A DNA stretch of 64,000 nucleotides from CAZFGK01 sp964518635 (GTDB lineage Bacteria; Zixibacteria; MSB-5A5; GN15; FEB-12). Position 1 is the stretch's first letter. Every line of letters starts with the position of its first letter. Made by a program: the position numbers and the translations under genes. The notes beneath the pieces were generated by a model, which was given only the letters and a program-made list of their open reading frames with translations, searched no databases and was not told where the DNA came from. The stretch lies in NCBI GenBank assembly GCA_964518635.1, contig CAZFGK010000006.1, positions 62,001-126,000 on the forward strand, read 5' to 3'. Of the stretch, positions 53,340-60,445 are shown in pieces.

Positions 53340-53543
53340 AGGGGCTTTCGCCCCAAGCTATGTAGGGGGAGGGGGGAGAGCAAGGACGTGGAGAGGAGGA
53401 AGTGATTGACATTTATGAGCAAGAAAATCATCTTTCCTCGACATTCAAGGCGAACCTCTTTAGGGCATATCCAGTTCTTTTGCACATTTGAAACCACTAA
53501 ACTGGTAACACTTTGTGGTTCGTATCTATTGGAGGATAAGAGA

Positions 53544-54251
53544 ATGGAAATCAATAGATCACTTCTAGAAATTCGCTTTAAACCGCGAGCGCGAGTTCTG
53601 GACTATCGCGGAGAACTAACTGAGGGTCTAGCCAACACTTTAAACCTTGCAAACTGGAAAGTCGATTCAAACAGAATCGATTTACAGGACGATTCGCGTT
53701 CGAGACACGCTTTTCTGTCTTTTCGCAATGCGGGTTTTACAGCAGTCAATTCTCCAACGGATAACTACTTTTCTGATCAAGCCAAGAAGTTCCTAGACGT
53801 ATTGAGTAAGATTAAGGTCTTTGAAGAGGATTTGTATGTAGAACGAATCGGCTGCAGAATTCTATACTTGCTTCACGACAGAACGTCTTTTGAAGAATTA
53901 CTTCAGAGATTCCGTCTCTCTTTTGCGGATGCATCTGATGACGCCAAGAAAATCTTTGACGGTGAAATCGTGGATATTGGGCTACCACTCACCATCAAGC
54001 ACAAGGGTGGCACCATCAATTTTATGATAGGACCAATTGAATCTCATCAAAGCAAGGAGATATTCAAGCCACAGCAAGAAGACGAAACCGAAGATTGGCC
54101 AGAGTCTGCAATCTTTGTCGATATGGATTATTGGACTCGACCAGAATCTTCCCTTAAGGTTAGTGATGTGTCTAGGATGGTTGTTGAATTTTCACGAGAC
54201 CTTATTGTCATGAAAAATAGAATAAGATCACTCCTTCTGCAAAAGAAGTAA
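53544..54251 (+). CDS. Hypothetical protein, possibly TIGR04255-like
   Basis: This 235-residue soluble protein contains LLEIRFKPRARVLDYRGEL near its start and YVERIGCRILYL in the middle, faintly like the sporadically distributed TIGR04255 family; I am not sure of this. GGAGG lies 8 bases before the ATG. Codon use is more A/T-rich than in the flanking dnaE. It begins a three-gene plus-strand group of unknowns and may be horizontally acquired. Confidence 0.6.
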   Translation: MEINRSLLEIRFKPRARVLDYRGELTEGLANTLNLANWKVDSNRIDLQDDSRSRHAFLSFRNAGFTAVNSPTDNYFSDQAKKFLDVLSKIKVFEEDLYVERIGCRILYLLHDRTSFEELLQRFRLSFADASDDAKKIFDGEIVDIGLPLTIKHKGGTINFMIGPIESHQSKEIFKPQQEDETEDWPESAIFVDMDYWTRPESSLKVSDVSRMVVEFSRDLIVMKNRIRSLLLQKK

Positions 54252-54258
54252 TGTGGCG

Positions 54259-54729
54259 ATGTCCAAAAAGAAAAAACGATCAGCTGGTATCTCACAGAAG
54301 GATGTATGGTCAGAAGGGTTTATGGTCGGTCCCCACTTTGCTGCACAAGCAAAGGACGCGACCGGACTCGTACAGAGGGATACAGAATCTAGTTTCATCC
54401 CCGAACCCGGAGCACCTGTTAGAGAAGACTATACCGGAAGAGATTTTGATTCTTTAAGAGGCAATGATTTGTCATCCGGACTTGCAGGACGAACTGATGG
54501 AAGAACATGGGTTGACGGCCTGTTCGAGTTATTGCATAAGACAGAAACCGGCAAAGTAGTTGTCCTCCTATGTTTGGTCATCCTTGCAGTCATGCTTTAT
54601 CAAGACAACTCCAGAGGTGTACTTGATAAACTTGATGGCATTTTGACTTTTTTGAGGAAATATATCTTCATATGTGTTCTTGCTGTTCTTACATACCTTA
54701 TAGATCGTTGGTTTAGAAGAAAGCCATAG
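54259..54729 (+). CDS. Hypothetical membrane protein with two TM helices
   Basis: This 156-residue protein has a Lys-rich start (SKKKKRSAG), a soluble N-terminal region of about 90 residues and two TM helices (about 95-113, VVVLLCLVILAVMLY, and 130-148, YIFICVLAVLTYLI), then a basic end. It starts 7 bases after the previous stop; a GTG at 54253 is an alternative. No family is recognised. Co-transcription with the preceding gene is likely. Confidence 0.55.
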   Translation: MSKKKKRSAGISQKDVWSEGFMVGPHFAAQAKDATGLVQRDTESSFIPEPGAPVREDYTGRDFDSLRGNDLSSGLAGRTDGRTWVDGLFELLHKTETGKVVVLLCLVILAVMLYQDNSRGVLDKLDGILTFLRKYIFICVLAVLTYLIDRWFRRKP

Positions 54730-54824
54730 GACTTGTGACCCTTGGTATCGCCCTGGAGTTCAAAGAATTTTTCAAGCAGACAGAAGCAAAGGTCATTTGC
54801 AACCTGAGATGAGAGAGGAAGGCT

Positions 54825-55181
54825 GTGCAACAACTACCACTACAAAATTGGGCTGAACTTGCCGCAATTGTTAGCGCTATGGTGGACGTCATCAATATTG
54901 GCAGAGATTCCTTTGTCAGTTACTTCGGCTCGCGCTCTAGGAATCCCCAAAACGTTCAACACGCTGCAATACTCATGAATTCATTAAGCAGCTATTCTAA
55001 TGACGAAATTGAGGCAATTGCCAATAGAATCTACGGATGCAGGAAGCGGTTCATTTCGGAAGGAGATGGAGCGCAGAGATCAAGATGCCTGTGTAGCGTA
55101 CTTTCGGATGTTCGTGCTGGCAATGGTGGCAGAATTCCGATTCCCGCATGGGAAGAAATGTTTAATAAACTCAAATGTTAG
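54825..55181 (+). CDS. Hypothetical small protein with conserved-looking C-terminus
   Basis: This 118-residue protein starts at a GTG with GAGGAAGG just upstream. The first half looks helical (LAAIVSAMVDVINIG). The second half (IYGCRKRFISEGDGAQRSRCLC and GNGGRIPIPAWEEMFNKL) has the dense Cys/Arg/Gly pattern of a conserved domain that I cannot name. It is the last gene of the group and is followed directly by repeats. Confidence 0.55.
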   Translation: MQQLPLQNWAELAAIVSAMVDVINIGRDSFVSYFGSRSRNPQNVQHAAILMNSLSSYSNDEIEAIANRIYGCRKRFISEGDGAQRSRCLCSVLSDVRAGNGGRIPIPAWEEMFNKLKC

Positions 55182-55230
55182 TCATGTGGCCTGCGGGCTT
55201 GCCCCGGGTTCCCGTGAATTTTTCACAACA

Positions 55231-55266
55231 GGGGCAGACGAGCCCGCCGCGGCGTCTGCCGTCCAC
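55231..55266. repeat. Palindromic repeat, GGGGCAGACG variant
   Basis: GGCAGACG and CGTCTGCC form an 8-bp stem. The outer bases match the repeat family at 38322-38350 and 57120-57148. Confidence 0.6.
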
Positions 55267-55363
55267 GGAAAATGTCCCCCCGAACATCCCTCCGCCACCG
55301 CATCTCCATCATCCCCATCATTCATCCGGGTGGACGCATCCCGCACCGCATAACATCCAACAT

Positions 55364-55633
55364 CTTGTAGGGCGGGTCAGTTTCTGCCCCGCCATCTTTT
55401 CTATACATCTTGATATCTTGCCGGTTTGGACCGGTTCAATTGCGGCACAGCAGATTGCATTGTTCGTGTGGACTAATGATGACGTGGGACGGCGGGGCAG
55501 AAACTGACCCGCCCTACAAGAGAAGCGTAATTGGAAGAGCGGACGGCGGAGTTGAAACTGACCCGCCCTACAAGAGAAGCGTAATTGGAAGAGCGGACGG
55601 CGGAGCAGAAACTGACCCGCCCAACAAGAGAAG
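55364..55633. repeat. REP-type palindromic and 54-bp tandem repeats next to RAYT
   Basis: A 30-base unit at 55364-55393 (CTTGTAGGGCGGGTCAG...) is perfectly inverted at 55491-55520. From 55491 a 54-base direct repeat runs about 2.7 times (55491-55544, 55545-55598, 55599-55633). Each copy begins GGCGG and contains AAACTGACCCGCCC. The nearby transposase gene and a related repeat on its other side (56160-56252) mark these as REP elements. The remainder of 55182-55650 is non-coding. Confidence 0.85.
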
Positions 55634-55650
55634 AAAAATGGAGGGAAGCA

Positions 55651-56088
55651 TCAGCCGATTCGTCGTCTTCTCATCGATGACCACGGCCATGCTTCCGGCA
55701 CATTCACCAACCCTCGCCGTACTGGATTCAAGTGCATGTAATCTCGTATCTTTGGTATCTCCGATTCCGCTCGCACAATGTGGTCATAGAATCGGTGTTG
55801 CCAGACACGGCCAGTCTGATTTGTCCGTAATTTGTACCAATAGGCGAATGATCGCTTGAAGATCGTCATCGCCATTGAGAAATCCCCATTCGGACAATGG
55901 ATCAACGCATGAATATGATCGGGCATCACGACCCAACTGATGATTTCAAACTGGCGGGCTTTTCGAGTGGCTCGATACGCCTGTTTCAGAATGTCGATAT
56001 TCTCAATCAAGATCGGCTGGCGATCATGTGTGACCGTGGTTACGAAACAGATTTGCCCGGATGCAAAAAATCGCCGGAGTTTGGACAT
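55651..56088 (-). CDS. REP-associated tyrosine transposase (RAYT, Y1_Tnp family)
   Basis: This 145-residue domesticated HUH-type transposase is thought to move or maintain REP palindromes. The HUH motif is in WVVMPDHIHALIH (H58, H60). YMHLNPVRRGLV and WPWSS are standard RAYT motifs, and ICFVTTVTHDRQPIL marks the first strand. The ATG at 56088 gives the normal N-terminus. Repeats with the CTTGTAGGGCGGGT core lie on both sides, its likely substrates. Confidence 0.9.
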   Translation of the reverse strand: MSKLRRFFASGQICFVTTVTHDRQPILIENIDILKQAYRATRKARQFEIISWVVMPDHIHALIHCPNGDFSMAMTIFKRSFAYWYKLRTNQTGRVWQHRFYDHIVRAESEIPKIRDYMHLNPVRRGLVNVPEAWPWSSMRRRRIG

Positions 56089-56159
56089 GCGGCAAATATT
56101 GGGATGCGCACTGTCAGAACCTGTCAGCGAAAATGAATGCAATGGTCACAATTCTCTGT

Positions 56160-56252
56160 CTTGTAGGGCGGGTTCGCTTTGGTACCCGCCATCATCTCCG
56201 TCCCATTTTTTTGCCCGTTTGGCTGTTTGGACGGCGGGGTACCGCCCTACAG
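56160..56252. repeat. REP-type palindrome pair on the 5' side of RAYT
   Basis: CTTGTAGGGCGGGTTCG... (56160-56190) faces GGCGGGGTACCGCCCTACAG (56233-56252). The outer GTAGGGCGG is the same as in the repeats at 55364-55520, so the transposase gene is bracketed. Confidence 0.8.
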
Positions 56253-56320
56253 GAATTTCACGAATTTCACGCCGACCTTGTGATTGCAAAAACTCAATCG
56301 GCATATTTATATTCCGCCCT

Positions 56321-56749
56321 ATGAACATGTTCAAACCAGTCAATGCGAAAACGGTCGAGGGGTATCTAGCATCAGTCCCGAAAGAACGACAAGAGGCGTT
56401 TCTTTTTCTGCACAACTTCATTCAGAAGGCTGCGCCGAAATTCAAACCGCATTTCTCGTACAACATGCTCGGCTACGGATCCTTCAAGTACAAGAACTAC
56501 AAGAAAGAATTGATTGACTGGCCGGTGATCGCGATGGCGAGTCAGAAACAATACATGAGCATCTATGTCTGCGCTCTTGATAAAGGGGTCTATATCGCTG
56601 AGAAGCACAAAGATGCACTTGGTAAAGTGAGCGTGGGGAAAAGCTGCATACGATTCAAAAAGCTCGAAGACCTGCATCTGCCGACACTCAAGAAAGTCTT
56701 GCTGGCAGCAGCGAAAAGCCCGGGGCTGGTAATGCCGGAAAAGGAATAG
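56321..56749 (+). CDS. DUF1801 domain protein
   Basis: This 142-residue cytoplasmic protein matches DUF1801 (YdhG-like): TVEGYLASVPKERQEAFLFLHNFIQKAAP, YNMLGYGSF, ASQKQYMSIYVCAL and VGKSCIRFKKLEDL. Some relatives are described as iron chaperone-like; the function is unknown. The ATG at 56321 gives the normal family N-terminus; an upstream open stretch reads through the repeat and is not likely coding. Confidence 0.82.
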   Translation: MNMFKPVNAKTVEGYLASVPKERQEAFLFLHNFIQKAAPKFKPHFSYNMLGYGSFKYKNYKKELIDWPVIAMASQKQYMSIYVCALDKGVYIAEKHKDALGKVSVGKSCIRFKKLEDLHLPTLKKVLLAAAKSPGLVMPEKE

Positions 56750-56764
56750 TCTTTGCGCAAGAAG

Positions 56765-56885
56765 ACCCTTCGACAGGCTCAGGGTGAGGATGTTGGAGGG
56801 ATCGATAAGACTCGATCAATTTGACTGATCAATACGATTGAATTGAATGCCCATTTATTCTTCATGCTGAGCATGTCGAAGCAAC
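56765..56885. repeat. Dispersed intergenic repeat pair
   Basis: CCTTCGACAGGCTCAGGGTGAGGA near 56765 and TTCATGCTGAGCATGTCGAAGC near 56860 are variants of CTTCGACAAGCTCAGCATGA at 38292, in opposite orientations. Confidence 0.6.
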
Positions 56886-56958
56886 TTCCAGAGATCATTG
56901 CCCAATCTATAAGTTCCTTGAAAAGAAATAGCCTCATCCCGCCGATACTTGTCGGTAG

Positions 56959-57951
56959 ATGTCAGGCACGATCCTCAATGTAGCTTCTAAGAAATCAGAG
57001 TTGGCCCGATCTTCGAAGTATAGACTCGAAGAACGCGGCGATTTCGGTGTCATTCATTTTCAGGCGATGGCATCGCCGTGTGAAGTGCATCTGGCGGTGC
57101 CAATGAATAATTCAGTAGAGGGGCAGACCGGGAGGTCTGCCGCCCACGAGTTATTCATGCAAGCAGCCGAGATTGCCACTCAAGAAGCATTTCGTATCGA
57201 ATCAAAATTCAGCCGCTATCGCAATGATGGCATCGTGCATCAGATCAATCACGCCAAAGGAAAACGTGTGTCGATTGATGAAGAGACCTACAAATTGCTA
57301 CACTTCGCAGCGAAATGTTTTGAGGTCAGCGATGGGATGTTCGATATCACCTCAGGTATTCTCAGGCGAGCGTGGAAATTTGAGGGAGCAGAATTCACTC
57401 CTGATACGAATCAGATTTCGAGTTTGCTGCGCATGATTGGCTGGGAGAAAGTCTCACTCGATTCGAATTCGTTTCGAATGCCCGCGGGAATGGAAATTGA
57501 TCTTGGCGGAATCGGAAAAGAGTATGCGGTCGATCGTGTCGCGCAGATGCTTGCCGAAGCATTCCGGATTCCATTGCTGGTCAATTTCGGCGGGGATGTG
57601 CGCGTGATCTCGCCACTCGGAAAAATTCGGGAATGGAATGTGGGAATCGAATCGCCTGAAACAATAGTTCAACATTCCCCTGACGGAATCCTCGGTGAAG
57701 TCCGTATCTCAAACGGCGGTGTCGCGACAAGTGGGGATGCTCGTCGCTATTGTCTCATGGATGGCCGCCGACTGAGCCATATCCTGAATCCGAAGACCGG
57801 CTGGCCGGTCGAAAACTCCCCTCGAAGTGTAACGGTCATTGGCTCGAATTGTCTCGAAGCCGGTCTGTTCTCGACTTTGGCGATGCTGCAAGGCCCAGAC
57901 GCAGAGTCATTCCTGACCTCCGAAGGGATTCGCCACCACATCGTTCGGTAG
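56959..57951 (+). CDS. apbE: FAD:protein FMN transferase (ApbE family)
   Basis: This 330-residue enzyme attaches FMN to Thr of target flavoproteins such as NqrC/RnfG-type subunits. Motifs: HFQAMASPCEVHLAV, RIESKFSRYR, DLGGIGKEYAVDRV, LVNFGGDVRV, VATSGDARRY and SHILNPKTG. No lipobox is seen, so location is uncertain. Residues about 50-66 (SVEGQTGRSAAHE) are encoded by a 29-base palindromic repeat and its edges, and appear as an extra loop relative to the family. Confidence 0.9.
   Translation: MSGTILNVASKKSELARSSKYRLEERGDFGVIHFQAMASPCEVHLAVPMNNSVEGQTGRSAAHELFMQAAEIATQEAFRIESKFSRYRNDGIVHQINHAKGKRVSIDEETYKLLHFAAKCFEVSDGMFDITSGILRRAWKFEGAEFTPDTNQISSLLRMIGWEKVSLDSNSFRMPAGMEIDLGGIGKEYAVDRVAQMLAEAFRIPLLVNFGGDVRVISPLGKIREWNVGIESPETIVQHSPDGILGEVRISNGGVATSGDARRYCLMDGRRLSHILNPKTGWPVENSPRSVTVIGSNCLEAGLFSTLAMLQGPDAESFLTSEGIRHHIVR
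57120..57148 (+). repeat. Palindromic repeat inserted in the apbE coding sequence
   Basis: GGCAGACC-GGGA-GGTCTGCC is a perfect 8-bp stem inside a 29-base element that matches intergenic 38322-38350 at 27 of 29 positions. The reading frame stays open through it. Confidence 0.7.
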
Positions 57952-58135
57952 CTCGGTGGGAAGTCATAGCTACTCCGCTCTTGTCGTCGGGATATGCCAT
58001 TCTGGCATAGATTGGCAGATATTGATAATCACATAAGTCTATTTGTGGTAATATCTTAGAGTCTCTGCCACCACTTGTGCGGCAGACTTCCTTGTGCTCT
58101 TTTTCACAATCTTTTCCCTCAAAAGCTGAAACTCC

Positions 58136-58165
58136 TTGACAGTTTGGACGTTAAAAGTGTAGTAT
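58136..58165 (+). promoter_or_regulatory. Sigma70-type promoter of groESL
   Basis: TTGACA (58136-58141), 18 bases, TAGTAT (58160-58165), just before the CIRCE operator. The rest of 57952-58310 holds a TATGCCA/TGGCATA inverted repeat at 57993-58009 and the leader. Confidence 0.75.
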
Positions 58166-58169
58166 TTCG

Positions 58170-58196
58170 TTAGCACTCATGATTAGCGAGTGCTAA
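58170..58196 (+). promoter_or_regulatory. CIRCE operator (HrcA site)
   Basis: TTAGCACTC-N9-GAGTGCTAA is an exact match to the CIRCE consensus. It overlaps the expected transcription start, so HrcA should repress groESL until heat or folding stress. No hrcA gene is in the window. Confidence 0.97.
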
Positions 58197-58310
58197 CAGG
58201 ATGGCTCAGTCTGATTTCAACTGACATTTGAGATAGAATCGCTGCCCGGTTGGCAGCAAGAACAAGATAGAAAACTGAAAACCAATAGAAGTACTACGGA
58301 GGTACACACA

Positions 58311-58604
58311 ATGAATGTAAAGCCACTCCACGATCGCGTCGTGGTCAAGCCCTTCCTCGAAGGGGAAACGAAAAAGGGTGGAATCATCATCCCGGACACG
58401 GCCAAGGAAAAGCCGATGGAAGGTGAAATCATGGAAGTCGGCACCGGTCGCGTGACCGAAGATGGGAAGAAGATCCCGCTTGAAGTCAAGAAGGGTGACC
58501 GCGTGCTCTATGGCAAGTATTCCGGCACGGAAGTCTCCATTGGTGGGACTGAAGTCCTGATCATGCGTGAGTCGGATATCTTCGCGGTGATCGCGAAGGG
58601 CTAA
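58311..58604 (+). CDS. groS: Co-chaperonin GroES
   Basis: This 97-residue heptameric lid of the GroEL chamber has NVKPLHDRVVVKPF, the mobile loop KKGGIIIPDTAKEKP and DRVLYGKYSGTEV, all standard. GGAGGT lies 8-9 bases before the ATG. It is the first gene of the CIRCE-controlled pair. Confidence 0.98.
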   Translation: MNVKPLHDRVVVKPFLEGETKKGGIIIPDTAKEKPMEGEIMEVGTGRVTEDGKKIPLEVKKGDRVLYGKYSGTEVSIGGTEVLIMRESDIFAVIAKG

Positions 58605-58734
58605 CCCGCAGCGCGGGCGGCATTGTCCGCTCTGAGTTTGCAGAATGTCCGGGATTTTTGGTTGCGCTTCTTCTGGAAATGCGCCAATGCCCTGAAAAGT
58701 TTGAACACGACAAGAAAACTGGAGAAAAACAGAA

Positions 58735-60366
58735 ATGTCAAAGCTGATTGAATTTGACTCGACTGCTCGCACCAAGCTCAAGGCCGGTGTCGACAAGCTC
58801 GCCGATGCAGTCAAGGTGACTCTCGGACCACGTGGCCGTAATGTCGCCATCGACAAAAAGTTCGGTTCGCCGACCGTCACCAAAGATGGTGTCACTGTCG
58901 CCAAGGAAATTGAACTGGAAGATCATTTTGAAAACATCGGCGCGCAGATGGTCAAGGAAGTTGCTTCCAAGACTTCTGACGTTGCTGGTGACGGTACTAC
59001 CACCGCCACGATCATCGCTCAGGCGATTTTCCGTGAAGGTCTCAAGAACGTGACTGCTGGTCACAATCCGATGGCGATCAAGCGAGGTATCGACAAGGCC
59101 GTTGCGGTCATTACTGAAGAGATCAAGAAGATGTCCAAGCCGGTTTCGGGTAAGCTCGAAATCGCGCAGGTTGGCACCATTTCCGCCAACAACGATAAAG
59201 AAATCGGCGATCTGATTGCCGAAGCGATGGAAAAAGTCGGCAAGGATGGCGTCATCACTGTCGAAGAATCCAAGACGGCATCAACCACTCTTGATGTCGT
59301 CGAAGGTATGCAGTTCGACCGCGGCTATGTTTCGCCGTATTTCGTGACTGATGCCGATGGCATGGAAGCGGTTCTTGATGATCCGTATATTCTCATCCAC
59401 GACAAGAAGATTTCGAACATGAAGGATCTCCTTCCGGTTCTCGAAAAGGTGGCTCAGGCCGGTCGCTCCCTCGTGATTATCTCCGAAGATATCGAAGGGG
59501 AAGCCCTCGCGACTCTCGTCGTGAACAAGCTCCGCGGCACATTGAAAGTCGCTGCCGTCAAGGCGCCGGGTTTTGGTGATCGTCGTAAGGCGATGCTCGA
59601 AGATATCAGCGTCCTTACCAAGGGGCGTGTGATCTCCGAAGAACTCGGCTTCAAGCTTGATAATGCCGTGCTCGCCGATCTTGGCCGCGCCAAGAAGGTG
59701 ACCATCGACAAGGATAACACTACCATCGTTGAAGGTGCTGGCGACAAGAAGGAAATTCAGGGTCGTATTGCGCAGATCCGTAAGCAGATCGAAGATACCA
59801 CTTCTGATTATGATCGCGAAAAGCTGCAGGAACGTCTTGCCAAGTTGGCTGGCGGTGTGGCCGTGATCAATGTCGGTGCTGCAACCGAAACCGAAATGAA
59901 AGAAAAGAAAGCCCGCGTGGAAGACGCGCTGCATGCAACTCGTGCGGCAGTCGAAGAGGGTATCGTTCCGGGTGGTGGCGTCGCGCTCCTTCGTACGCAG
60001 AAGGTGCTTGATCTTCTCAAGGCCGACGAAGAAGAGATGGTCGGTATCAAGATCGTCCGTCGCGCTCTCGAAGAGCCGATGCGTCAGATTGCGTTCAACT
60101 CAGGTGTTGAAGGCAGCATCGTGATCGATAAGGTCCTTCAGGAGAAGGGTGCTTCGTTCGGTTACAATGCGCTGACCAATGTCTATGAAGACCTGATGAA
60201 GTCGGGTGTGATCGATCCAACCAAGGTAACTCGCACTGCGCTTGAAAACGCGGCGTCGATTGCCGGTCTTCTTCTTACTACCGAGTGTGTCATCGTTGAC
60301 AAACCGGAAGAGAAGAGAGCCCCGCAGATGCCGGGTGGCCCGGGCGGCATGGGAGACATGTACTAG
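58735..60366 (+). CDS. groL: Chaperonin GroEL
   Basis: This 543-residue chaperonin has VKVTLGPRGRNV, the ATPase motif GDGTTTATI, VEEGIVPGGGVALL and a C-terminal Gly/Met-type tail (PGGPGGMGDMY). It is intact and follows groS by 130 bases in the same heat-shock operon. Confidence 0.98.
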   Translation: MSKLIEFDSTARTKLKAGVDKLADAVKVTLGPRGRNVAIDKKFGSPTVTKDGVTVAKEIELEDHFENIGAQMVKEVASKTSDVAGDGTTTATIIAQAIFREGLKNVTAGHNPMAIKRGIDKAVAVITEEIKKMSKPVSGKLEIAQVGTISANNDKEIGDLIAEAMEKVGKDGVITVEESKTASTTLDVVEGMQFDRGYVSPYFVTDADGMEAVLDDPYILIHDKKISNMKDLLPVLEKVAQAGRSLVIISEDIEGEALATLVVNKLRGTLKVAAVKAPGFGDRRKAMLEDISVLTKGRVISEELGFKLDNAVLADLGRAKKVTIDKDNTTIVEGAGDKKEIQGRIAQIRKQIEDTTSDYDREKLQERLAKLAGGVAVINVGAATETEMKEKKARVEDALHATRAAVEEGIVPGGGVALLRTQKVLDLLKADEEEMVGIKIVRRALEEPMRQIAFNSGVEGSIVIDKVLQEKGASFGYNALTNVYEDLMKSGVIDPTKVTRTALENAASIAGLLLTTECVIVDKPEEKRAPQMPGGPGGMGDMY

Positions 60367-60407
60367 GCCATTGGCTTAGTTCTTCCTCACCAATTTGTTT
60401 GCATATC

Positions 60408-60441
60408 AAGCGGCTCGGTCGAAAGACCGGGCCGCTTTTTA
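60408..60441 (+). terminator. Rho-independent terminator of groESL
   Basis: AAGCGGCTCGGTC and GACCGGGCCGCTT pair (one G-U) around a GAAA loop, followed by TTTATT. Confidence 0.9.
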
Positions 60442-60445
60442 TTGA

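Noticed and set aside
55491..55633. CRISPR array
   Set aside because: The units are contiguous 54-bp repeats without unique spacers, and no cas genes are present.
55940..56320. N-terminal extension of the DUF1801 protein
   Set aside because: It reads antisense through the RAYT gene and the REP repeat; the family N-terminus starts at 56321.
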